Of a stretch of DNA of 64,000 nt, positions 32,525 through 40,317 are shown in pieces (the first letter of the stretch is position 1; each line of letters opens with the position of its first letter). The position numbers and the translations under genes are program-made. The stretch is from Coprenecus sp949297365. GTDB lineage: Bacteria; Bacteroidota; Bacteroidia; Bacteroidales; UBA932. The stretch spans positions 1,302,001 to 1,366,000 of the forward strand of contig OZ006987.1 in assembly GCA_963931055.1 (NCBI GenBank). Direction: 5' to 3'. The notes under the pieces were generated by a model. That model was not told where the DNA came from, searched no databases, and was given only the letters and a program-made list of their open reading frames with translations.

Positions 32525-35209
32525 ATGGCAAAGGAAAAAAAGGAAAAGGAGGATACACCGCTGATCAAGCAGTACTACAAGTTCAAGGCGGCCTGTCCCG
32601 AGGCCCTGCTGCTGATGAGGGTGGGAGACTTCTATGAGACTTACGGGGAGGACGCGGTGAAGGCGAGCAAGGTGCTGGGTATCGTGCAGACCCGCAAGTC
32701 CAATGGGGACCAGGGCTATATCGAGCTGGCCGGCTTTCCTCACCACTCTCTGGACAGTTATATGCCGAAACTGGTGCGGGCCGGTTACAAGGTGGCGGTC
32801 TGTGACCAGCTGGAGGATCCGAAACTGGCCGCCAGAAAGCTGGTCAAGAGAGGCGTTACCGAGATAGTCACTCCGGGTGTGGTCTACAGCGACCAGGTGC
32901 TGAAAGGCAAGGAGAATAACTATATAGCCTCGCTGTGTTTCTACAAGGACAAGGGCGGTGTAGCTTTTCTGGACGTGTCCACCGGCTCTTTCAAGGTAGC
33001 CGAGGGCGACCTGGACTACCTCGACCTGCTGATATCCGACTTCGCGCCCAAGGAACTGCTGGTACAGAAGGGTTTTGAGAAAGGTGTGCGTGAGAGGTTC
33101 ACTTCCCCCGCATCGAATATCTACATCTCCACGATGGAGGGCTGGGCATTTGTCTTTGAGTCAGCTTACCGCAAGCTGGTCAAGCATTTCAGGACCGATT
33201 CGCTGAAGGGGTTCGGGGTGGAGAGCCTTAGGCTGGGTGTTACGGCTGCCGGAGCCCTGCTCTTTTATCTGGAATCCAACCGTCTGGAGGATACCGAATA
33301 CATTCCGGGCCGTACTTTGGCTCAGATAAGCGGCATATCGCGTATTGACGAGGATGAGTTCGTCTGGCTGGACCGCTTTACTGTCCGCAATCTGGAGCTG
33401 GTGGAGCCGGCCGCGCCCGGAGGTGTGACCCTGCTGGACGTGATTGACAAGACCTCCTCCCCGATGGGTGCGCGTCTGCTGCGCTCATGGCTGACCATGC
33501 CGTCCAAGGATCTGCAGGAGATAACGGCCAGACAGGATGCCGTGGAGGCTCTGCTCGCTGACCGGGAACTGGCCTCGACGCTGTCCGATAGGATTGCGGA
33601 TATGGGCGATATGGAACGTATACTTTCCAGGGTGGCCTCGGGCCGTGTATCTCCCAGGGAGGTGATGCAGCTGCGCAGGGGTATCGGCCAGCTGCTGCCG
33701 GTCAAGGCGCTTATACTGGAGAAGGTCAAGCGGGGCCCTCTGGCGCGGATGGCCAAGGAGATAGACGAATGTACGGAACTCCGGGAGACGCTGGCCCGCA
33801 AACTCTCGGCCGACCCGGCCGCCCAGATAGGCAAGGGCGAGGTTATCGCCGCCGGGGTGGACGCAGAACTGGACGAGCTGCGCGGCATAGCCGCTCACGG
33901 CAAGGATATCATCGCCGGGATACAGCAGCGCGAGATCGAGCGTACCGGTATATCGTCTCTAAGAATCAGTTACAACAATGTATTCGGTTACTATCTGGAG
34001 GTACGCAATACCCACAAGGAGAAGGTGCCGCCCGAGTGGATCCGCAAGCAGACCCTTGTCTCGGCCGAAAGATACATCACTCCTGAGCTGAAGGAGTACG
34101 AGGAAAAGATCAGCGGAGCCGAGGAGAAGATATACGCCATAGAGTCCCGTATCTACAATGAGCTTATAACATACATCCAGACCTATATCCCTGCTGTGCA
34201 GAAGGATGCGGCCCTGATAGCCCGTCTGGACTGCCTGCTGTCGTTTGCCCGGACCGCCGAGGACTACGGTTACTGCCGCCCGCTGGTGGACGATGGTGAT
34301 ATTCTCAAGATAGAGCAGGGCCGTCACCCTGTCATAGAGCGGATGATGCCTGCCGGGGAGGAGTACGTGGCCAACGACCTGTATCTGGACAAGGAGACGC
34401 AGCAGATCATCATCCTCACCGGTCCGAACATGTCCGGTAAGTCCGCCCTGCTGAGACAGACAGCCCTGATTGCGGTTATGGCCCAGACAGGCTCGTTCGT
34501 GCCGGCCAAGTCCGCGCATATCAGCCTGTTTGACAAGGTATTTACCCGAGTGGGCGCTTCTGACAATATCTCCAGGGGCGAGTCCACCTTCATGGTCGAG
34601 ATGCTGGAGACCGCCGCCATCCTCAACAACATGACACCTCGCTCGCTGATACTGCTGGATGAGATAGGCCGCGGCACCAGCACATTTGACGGTATGTCGA
34701 TAGCCTGGGCCATAGTGGAGTATATCCATGAGCACGGAGACGGGGCCAAGACCCTCTTCGCCACCCATTACCACGAGCTCAACGAACTGGAGGAAAATTA
34801 CAAAAGGGTAAAAAACTTTCACATCGCAGTGAAGGAGTCTGACGGAAAAATCCTATTTTTGAGGAAACTTTGCGAAGGAGGTGTCGCGCACAGCTTCGGT
34901 ATCCATGTCGCCAGACTGGCCGGTGTGCCGCCCGAGGTGGTCCGTTCGGCCGAGAAGATACTCAAGAAGCTCGAGGCCGGTTCCACGGGCAGTGACTCCA
35001 TCAAGGGCCGGGTGCAGTCCCTGCGGCAGCGGAAGCGGGACCGGAGTGCGGCGGAGAGCGAGGTGCAGCTTTCCATCTTCCAGCTTGACGATCCGCTCCT
35101 GGAGAGCATCAGGGACACATTGAAGAAGATGGATATGAACTCGATGACCCCGATGGATGCCTTTGATATGCTGCGGGAGCTCCAGCGCAAGGTGGGTATT
35201 ACGAAGTAA
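32525..35209 (+). CDS. mutS: DNA mismatch repair protein MutS
   Basis: Recognises base mismatches and starts mismatch repair. 894 residues. The mismatch-reading motif is GDFYETYGEDA (FYE near residue 38); the connector, core lever and clamp domains follow; the ATPase has Walker A TGPNMSGKSALLRQ near 633, ISRGESTFMVEM, and Walker B LILLDEIGRGTSTFDG near 711, then FATHYHELNEL. The C-terminus (QLSIFQLDDPLLESIRDTLKKMDMN) matches the dimer/tetramer tail. Followed after 18 bases by a MacB-like permease gene on the same strand. Confidence 0.97.
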   Translation: MAKEKKEKEDTPLIKQYYKFKAACPEALLLMRVGDFYETYGEDAVKASKVLGIVQTRKSNGDQGYIELAGFPHHSLDSYMPKLVRAGYKVAVCDQLEDPKLAARKLVKRGVTEIVTPGVVYSDQVLKGKENNYIASLCFYKDKGGVAFLDVSTGSFKVAEGDLDYLDLLISDFAPKELLVQKGFEKGVRERFTSPASNIYISTMEGWAFVFESAYRKLVKHFRTDSLKGFGVESLRLGVTAAGALLFYLESNRLEDTEYIPGRTLAQISGISRIDEDEFVWLDRFTVRNLELVEPAAPGGVTLLDVIDKTSSPMGARLLRSWLTMPSKDLQEITARQDAVEALLADRELASTLSDRIADMGDMERILSRVASGRVSPREVMQLRRGIGQLLPVKALILEKVKRGPLARMAKEIDECTELRETLARKLSADPAAQIGKGEVIAAGVDAELDELRGIAAHGKDIIAGIQQREIERTGISSLRISYNNVFGYYLEVRNTHKEKVPPEWIRKQTLVSAERYITPELKEYEEKISGAEEKIYAIESRIYNELITYIQTYIPAVQKDAALIARLDCLLSFARTAEDYGYCRPLVDDGDILKIEQGRHPVIERMMPAGEEYVANDLYLDKETQQIIILTGPNMSGKSALLRQTALIAVMAQTGSFVPAKSAHISLFDKVFTRVGASDNISRGESTFMVEMLETAAILNNMTPRSLILLDEIGRGTSTFDGMSIAWAIVEYIHEHGDGAKTLFATHYHELNELEENYKRVKNFHIAVKESDGKILFLRKLCEGGVAHSFGIHVARLAGVPPEVVRSAEKILKKLEAGSTGSDSIKGRVQSLRQRKRDRSAAESEVQLSIFQLDDPLLESIRDTLKKMDMNSMTPMDAFDMLRELQRKVGITK

Positions 35210-35227
35210 ATAATAATTCTGTCTATC

Positions 35228-36508
35228 ATGAAAAAGTTTGTGAAAGAGCTGAGGATTGTGGCGGGACTGGTTGCGGAGAGCGCTTCTTTCGCCTTTTTCT
35301 CCATCAAGTCGGACAAGTTGAGGACTTTTCTGTCCCTGTTCGGAGTCACTGTCGGTATTTTTTCCATAGTCGCGGTGTTCTGCGCCGTGGATTCTCTCCG
35401 GGACAATATCATGGAGGGCGTCAGGTCCTTCGGAAGTGATGTGGTCTATATCGACCGTTTTCCCATGTCGCAGGAGGTGGATGAGAACGGGGAGGAACTG
35501 AACTGGTGGGACTATCTCCAGCGTCCTGAGATTACGGAAGACGATTTTGAGTTTGTCTCCCGCAATGCCTCTTGGTCCAAGAGCGTGGTCTATGTGGTCA
35601 TGGGCAACGGCAGCGCTGCTTATGGCAGGCGGAGCTATGACAATGCGTATCTGCTGATTACGACCGGGGGACTGGAGAATGTAATGAATGTAGAGGTTCA
35701 GTACGGACGCAATTTCTCGGAGCAGGAGGCCCGGGGCGGAGCCAATGTCGCCGTGCTGGGGCATTCCGTGGCGCAGGAACTGTTCGGCAATGAGGACCCT
35801 GTGGGCAAGAAGGTCAAGATACGCGGCAGCAGGGCTATCGTGGTGGGAGTACTCGCCGCTCAGGGAGAGAGCATGGCGTCTATGGTCGATACCGACAATG
35901 CGGTCATCCTGCCGCTGCAGTACGGCAAGACCGTGCTGGCCTCGTCCTGGGGCTCCGGTATGATGCTGGCCGCTCCGTCTGACGGAACCGACCGTCAGGC
36001 TTTTCTGGACGAGCTGCGCCTGCTGATGCGCTCCTGTCACGGTCTTTCGCCTTCCGAGCGGGACGATTTCTCGCTCAACGAGATGACATTTCTGCTGGAT
36101 ATGCTGGACACTGTCTTCTCCGGTATCGCCAAGGCCGGATGGATCATCGGAGCATTTTCCCTGATTATAGGCGGCTTCGGGATAGCCAACATCATGTTCG
36201 TCTCCGTGCAGGAGCGCATGAGCCAGATAGGGATTCAGAAGGCCCTGGGGGCCAGACGTTATGTCATCATGACCCAGTTCATGGTGGAGGCCTCCTTCCT
36301 CTCCCTTGCCGGCGGCCTGACCGGTATCCTGCTGGTGCTGCTCGTCTCCCTGCCCGTCAATGCCTTCTCCCATTCATTCACTATCTCGATGTCCCTGGAC
36401 AATGCCCTGAGCGGTATGCTCATATCGGTGGCCCTCGGTATACTATCCGGCCTCCTGCCTGCCTGGAAGGCCGCTTCACTGGATCCCGTCCAGGCCATCA
36501 ATGCCTGA
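35228..36508 (+). CDS. MacB-like ABC transporter permease
   Basis: 426 residues with the topology of MacB/FtsX permeases: one membrane helix at about residues 37-57 after KSDKLRTFLSLFGVTVGIFSIV, a large periplasmic MacB_PCD domain (about 60-280), and three C-terminal helices (AGWIIGAFSLIIGGFGIANIMF; SLAGGLTGILLVLL; ISVALGILSGLLP) ending SLDPVQAINA. ERMSQIGIQKALGAR is the coupling segment that meets the ATPase. No ATPase gene is adjacent, so the partner must be elsewhere. Likely exports a lipoprotein, peptide or antimicrobial. Confidence 0.88.
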   Translation: MKKFVKELRIVAGLVAESASFAFFSIKSDKLRTFLSLFGVTVGIFSIVAVFCAVDSLRDNIMEGVRSFGSDVVYIDRFPMSQEVDENGEELNWWDYLQRPEITEDDFEFVSRNASWSKSVVYVVMGNGSAAYGRRSYDNAYLLITTGGLENVMNVEVQYGRNFSEQEARGGANVAVLGHSVAQELFGNEDPVGKKVKIRGSRAIVVGVLAAQGESMASMVDTDNAVILPLQYGKTVLASSWGSGMMLAAPSDGTDRQAFLDELRLLMRSCHGLSPSERDDFSLNEMTFLLDMLDTVFSGIAKAGWIIGAFSLIIGGFGIANIMFVSVQERMSQIGIQKALGARRYVIMTQFMVEASFLSLAGGLTGILLVLLVSLPVNAFSHSFTISMSLDNALSGMLISVALGILSGLLPAWKAASLDPVQAINA

Positions 36509-36510
36509 AA

Positions 36511-36589
36511 TTTGAACATTTTGCGCGATAGATTTGAGTATTTTGTAAGAATAAATTGAACATTTTGTAAGAAAGATTTGAGTATTTTG
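36511..36589. repeat. Four 22-bp direct repeats before the DUF4143 ATPase gene
   Basis: The cores TTTGAACATTTTG (36511), TTTGAGTATTTTG (36533), ATTGAACATTTTG (36555) and TTTGAGTATTTTG (36577) start exactly 22 bases apart. AAC and AGT variants alternate. The period is close to two turns of the helix, so identical faces line up; the last unit abuts the -7 box. Confidence 0.85.
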
Positions 36590-36591
36590 TA

Positions 36592-36599
36592 TATATTTG
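36592..36599 (+). promoter_or_regulatory. -7 promoter box of the DUF4143 ATPase gene
   Basis: TATATTTG, exact match, directly after the fourth 22-bp repeat. The start ATG at 36621 lies 21 bases on; the in-frame TTG at 36597 falls inside the box. Confidence 0.6.
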
Positions 36600-36620
36600 T
36601 CTCAAAATATAGAGGCAGTT

Positions 36621-37808
36621 ATGTTCAAAAGACCACAATTCAAAGAACTTGCATCGCGCATATCGGAAAGCCGCAACAAACTTCAGGCAATAGTAGGCCC
36701 GCGCCAGGTTGGTAAATCCACTTTGATCAAGCAGGTGCTTCAGGAAACCGAAGTCCCCGGCATGATGGTGTCTGCGGACGGTGTCCCGAAAGACAACACC
36801 GCATGGATTGGAGAGACATGGGATACTGCCCGGGCGCGCATGAGGCTTGGGAATCATGGAGAATACCTGTTGGTGATAGATGAGGTGCATAAACTGGACA
36901 ACTGGAGCGAGGAGGTGAAGAAGCAGTGGGATGCTGATACATTCAATGATGTCAACATGAAAGTGGTGATTCTGGGCTCTTCGCGTCTGCTGCTGAAGGA
37001 CGGGCTGACAGAATCTCTTGCAGGCCGCTATGAACTTATCCGGATGCCGCATTGGAGCTGGCCGGAGATGCGTGAGGCGTTCGGGATGGACCTGGACAGG
37101 TATGTCTATTTCGGCGGATATCCCGGGTCGGCGGGGTTTATCGGAGACGAGTCCCGTTGGCGCCGGTATATCAGGGACAGTATCATCGCTCCGGCTATAG
37201 AGCAGGATATCATGATGACCAAGACAGTATATAAGCCAGGGCTGATGCGGCAGCTTTTTGAACTTGGCTGTACGTACTCAGGAAAGGAGATTTCGCTGAC
37301 CAAACTGCTTGGCCAGCTTCAGGATGCCGGTAATGTCACCACATTGGCAAGTTATCTTAATACCCTTTCCGAAGCGCAGTTGCTCTGCGGTCTTCACAAA
37401 TATGCCAGTGACAATGCCAGAAAATACAATTCAGTGCCCAAGATGATGGTGTACAATACGGCTCTTCTGAGTGCTCTGTCCGGGATGACGTTTGAAAAGG
37501 TATTCACGGCCCCGAAGCAGTGGGGACGCTGGGTTGAGAGTGCTGTCGGGGCGCATATCCTCAATATGGCTGAAAACCTGGACTATAAGGTTTATTATTG
37601 GCGCGAAAGGGATGACGAGGTGGATTTTGTCATAGAGAGCAACCGCCGTTGTGTGGCCGTTGAGGTCAAGAGCGGCAGTCGGCCGACAGACAGGGGACTC
37701 TCGAAGTTCGCAGCTGCCTTCCATCCTGTTCATTCGCTCGTCGTAGGCACCGGAGGAATCCCGCTTGAAGAATTTCTCTCGTGGGACCTCCGTACCATGT
37801 TTGAATGA
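36621..37808 (+). CDS. AAA-type ATPase with C-terminal DUF4143 domain
   Basis: 395 residues. Walker A GPRQVGKSTLIK near residue 25, Walker B EYLLVIDEVHK near 80 and sensor VILGSSRLLLKD lead into the DUF4143 half (YVYFGGYPGSAGF; LLGQLQDAGNVTTLASYLNTLSEAQLL; WVESAVGAHILN) with a C-terminal nuclease-like motif: ERDDEVDFVIE followed by VAVEVKSG, the D-E-x-K pattern of PD-(D/E)XK folds. These proteins are common and mobile in Bacteroidetes; their role is not established. Own promoter with phased repeats. A second relative lies at 49.8 kb. Confidence 0.85.
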   Translation: MFKRPQFKELASRISESRNKLQAIVGPRQVGKSTLIKQVLQETEVPGMMVSADGVPKDNTAWIGETWDTARARMRLGNHGEYLLVIDEVHKLDNWSEEVKKQWDADTFNDVNMKVVILGSSRLLLKDGLTESLAGRYELIRMPHWSWPEMREAFGMDLDRYVYFGGYPGSAGFIGDESRWRRYIRDSIIAPAIEQDIMMTKTVYKPGLMRQLFELGCTYSGKEISLTKLLGQLQDAGNVTTLASYLNTLSEAQLLCGLHKYASDNARKYNSVPKMMVYNTALLSALSGMTFEKVFTAPKQWGRWVESAVGAHILNMAENLDYKVYYWRERDDEVDFVIESNRRCVAVEVKSGSRPTDRGLSKFAAAFHPVHSLVVGTGGIPLEEFLSWDLRTMFE

Positions 37809-38244
37809 TACAGAATATTAAGTTCCTGAGTTTTGGACGGTACAAGTTCTTTCATCTTTGTAAAATAAGAGTCGTAGTCGTACTCCATGCCGTTTGCGGG
37901 CAGGGCAGAGGAGTAAACTGTTACACCGAAGCTATCCTCAATATAGAGGGAGTACATGCCTGCGCCGTCAAAGGAGACGGTGAGTAAATCGTTCCGGACG
38001 GATGCCTCGGGCATGTCTTCAACAATGCTTCTCGTGGTGGGAACGGTCTGGTAGATGAGAATCCTAGTGATGTCATCCGTCGCCGATGCGGCTGTGTCAT
38101 CATCAGCGAGTCGGCTGCGGCGAGTGCTGACCTTATATGTCCACTGCGGTCGGAACATGACATGGCGGACAGTAGAAAAAATGCCGTCAATAAGAGAGAA
38201 GTGATATAGTGGCCCCATTTCGTAACCATACTGCAAACTTGCAT
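37730..38244 (-). pseudogene. Broken lipoprotein gene (frameshift)
   Basis: From 38244 the frame encodes a lipoprotein signal with ITSLLLTAFFLLSAMSC (lipobox cysteine) and then SDRSGHIRSALAAADSLM; after about 38105 this frame turns proline/arginine-rich and non-coding in character. The -1 frame takes over with convincing sequence (ITRILIYQTVP; LLTVSFDGAGMYSLYIED; YDYDSYFTKMKELVPSK) to a stop at 37730. One missing base near 38097-38110 explains it. The 3' 79 bases overlap the convergent ATPase gene, so the original end may have been lost. Confidence 0.55.
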
Positions 38245-38285
38245 ATAAATTCCGTATTTCTACGACGCAAGTTCGCAAAATTTCC

Positions 38286-38293
38286 TATCTTTG
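38286..38293 (+). promoter_or_regulatory. -7 promoter box of hipBA
   Basis: TATCTTTG, exact TAnnTTTG match, 70 bases before the hipB ATG and just upstream of a long inverted repeat. Confidence 0.5.
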
Positions 38294-38310
38294 CATTAAC
38301 AATAAACAAC

Positions 38311-38347
38311 TTTATATTTAACCCTAAAAATAGGCATTAAATATAAA
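38311..38347. promoter_or_regulatory. Inverted repeat operator of hipBA
   Basis: Outer arms TTTATATTTAA (38311-38321) and TTAAATATAAA (38337-38347) are perfect 11-base inverted repeats; an inner CCTA/TAGG pair (38323-38326, 38331-38334) continues the symmetry. It lies between the promoter box and hipB, the usual position for HipB autorepression. Confidence 0.65.
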
Positions 38348-38363
38348 CTAAATTATAGTTAAT

Positions 38364-38705
38364 ATGGCACAGCTGAAAGATTACTCCATCCCCGAGCTGA
38401 TTCACCTGCTCGGGAGCCGTTACAGGGATTACCGGCAGAGGGCCGATATGACTCAGAAGGAGGTGGCCGAGCGGGCCGGGCTGTCTGTCGTGACTGTCTA
38501 CAAGTTCGAGAGCGGGGCGGCCAACAATCTGTCTCTCGGGACGTTTCTCCTGCTGCTGAAGGCAGTAGGATGGATTGACGCGCTGGATGAGCTGATGCCG
38601 GAACTTCCGCCCTCCCCCTATCTTTTGAAAGACAATGACAGAAAAGTACAGCGGATACGACACAAGCAGGAAAAGACGAGCAAACCTAAAATCAAGGAAC
38701 TATGA
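38364..38705 (+). CDS. hipB: HipB-like antitoxin, XRE family
   Basis: 113 residues. Helix-turn-helix: YRQRADMTQKEVAERAGLSVVTVYKFESGAANNLSLGTF broken across residues 22-60. Basic tail (RKVQRIRHKQEKTSKPKIKEL) suits DNA or toxin contact. As in other hipBA modules it should bind HipA and repress the operon through the inverted repeat upstream. Overlaps hipA by four bases (ATGA). Confidence 0.85.
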   Translation: MAQLKDYSIPELIHLLGSRYRDYRQRADMTQKEVAERAGLSVVTVYKFESGAANNLSLGTFLLLLKAVGWIDALDELMPELPPSPYLLKDNDRKVQRIRHKQEKTSKPKIKEL

Positions 38706-40219
38706 GCAGAATGATCAAAGTAATACTGTGGGGCGAGGAGGTCGGCCGGCTGCTGTGGGATGAGCGGAGACACCTGTCTTATTTCACTTTCAATCCGGAT
38801 TTTCTGAGCAAAGGAATTGATATTGCCCCGCTTACCGCTCCTATTGGAGATATCGGGAGCAGGATGCCTGTCTACGGTGCATCGGAGCGCATATATCAGA
38901 AGCTTCCCCCTTTCATTGCCGATTCTCTGCCGGATGACTGGGGAAACAGACTATTTGATTACTGGAGGCAGGAGCATCGGATCCCGGCGGCGGAGATTAC
39001 CCCTCTCGAGAAATTGTCATTCATCGGAAGCAGAGGCATGGGCGCTCTAGAATTCATTCCCGAGACCGGGAGTTATATAAGCAGAGGGAAGATAGATATC
39101 CTGTCGCTGACAGCCCTTGCTAAGAAGATATTCTCCGACAGGGAGAATGCACGTATCCTTCCGGAAGAGTCCTTGACCATGCAGTCCCTGATTGCCGTAG
39201 GCACATCGGCAGGCGGACGTCAGCCCAAGGCCGTAGTCGCTGTTTCCAAGGAAACCGGGGAGATACGTTCCGGACAGATATACGGTCTGGAAGGCTACGA
39301 CTACTGCATTCTGAAGTTCGGTGACCCGGCCCGTTCTTCCGCCGAACTGGAGATGAGCTATTTGCGTATGGCTGTAGACGCCGGCATACGGATGACTGAT
39401 TCGAGGCTTATGGAGATAGAGGGCACAAAGCATTTCCTGACTGAACGTTTCGATCGGGAAAACGGCCGGAAACTGCACATACAGACTCTCGCGGCTATGT
39501 ATCCGGGCGCTGCAAGCTATGAGGATATGCTGCTGGTGTGCCGGAAACTGCAGCTGCCTGAAACCGACTCCGAGGAGGTCTTCCGCAGAATGGTCTTCAA
39601 TATCCTGTCCAACAACACCGACGACCACAACAAGAACTTCTCCTTCATCATGAATCCTCACGGGCAATGGAGACTGGCTCCCGCATACGACATGACCTTC
39701 ATATTTAACACAGGAGGCTATCAGGCGCAGGAGGAGCATTGTCTGTCGGCCGGCGGCAAACTGCGTGATTTTACAAAAGAGGATATTCTGGCTTTCGCAG
39801 CTGCGAACGGCATAAGACGACCGGCATCCATAATTGATAAAGTTGCCGCCTCACTCAGCCGTTTCAGAGCCATCGCCACCGGATACGGTGTTAAGCAAGA
39901 ATGGATCCCGCGTATAGAATCCAGTATCCACCGTCACTTGATCGAATGCGGCTGCATGACGGTCCCTTCCAGCAAAGTCACATTTAAGGACACAGAAGGA
40001 AATACCATTTCCAATATCAGAGTCGAACAGGCCTACCATGGTAATTATCACCTTCTCGCCGACATCAACGGCTACGAACGCAAATACATCATCCGTAAAG
40101 GCACGGATCTGCATTCGGAGATAAGTTCTATCGGAGCCAACAGATTGCCTGAGGACTATTTGAGGACTCTCGCAGAGACATTGCTTGTACCCCAACCCAC
40201 TGATTATTTCCACTATTAA
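38702..40219 (+). CDS. hipA: HipA-like serine/threonine kinase toxin
   Basis: 505 residues, longer than E. coli HipA (440). N-terminal HipA domain (ILWGEEVGRLLWDE; YQKLPPFIADSLPDDWGNRLF), glycine-rich P-loop VGTSAGGRQPKAV, ILKFGDP, and the catalytic loop NNTDDHNKNFSFIM near residue 304 followed by LAPAYDMTF. All kinase residues look intact, so the toxin should be active. Such kinases phosphorylate aminoacyl-tRNA synthetases and arrest growth. The last 90 residues (after MTVPSSKVTF) form an extra beta-rich tail not found in the E. coli protein. Confidence 0.87.
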   Translation: MSRMIKVILWGEEVGRLLWDERRHLSYFTFNPDFLSKGIDIAPLTAPIGDIGSRMPVYGASERIYQKLPPFIADSLPDDWGNRLFDYWRQEHRIPAAEITPLEKLSFIGSRGMGALEFIPETGSYISRGKIDILSLTALAKKIFSDRENARILPEESLTMQSLIAVGTSAGGRQPKAVVAVSKETGEIRSGQIYGLEGYDYCILKFGDPARSSAELEMSYLRMAVDAGIRMTDSRLMEIEGTKHFLTERFDRENGRKLHIQTLAAMYPGAASYEDMLLVCRKLQLPETDSEEVFRRMVFNILSNNTDDHNKNFSFIMNPHGQWRLAPAYDMTFIFNTGGYQAQEEHCLSAGGKLRDFTKEDILAFAAANGIRRPASIIDKVAASLSRFRAIATGYGVKQEWIPRIESSIHRHLIECGCMTVPSSKVTFKDTEGNTISNIRVEQAYHGNYHLLADINGYERKYIIRKGTDLHSEISSIGANRLPEDYLRTLAETLLVPQPTDYFHY

Positions 40220-40252
40220 TTTAGCTTTACTATGAACTTTACGGTTTGGGAA

Positions 40253-40297
40253 TACAAATAAAACTGTTCCGAAACCGCGTGTGGCCCCGGAACAGTT
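40253..40297 (-). terminator. Rho-independent terminator of the GH109-like gene
   Basis: Minus strand: perfect 10-base stem AACTGTTCCG/CGGAACAGTT (40297-40288 with 40271-40262) with a 16-base loop, then TTTTATTTG. It lies 21 bases after the stop at 40318 and separates it from convergent hipA. Confidence 0.8.
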
Positions 40298-40317
40298 CTG
40301 TCTATAGCTTCAGGTGC

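Noticed and set aside
36511..36589. Possible CRISPR array
   Set aside because: The repeats are contiguous with no unique spacers, only four units, and no cas genes nearby; they fit regulatory repeats.
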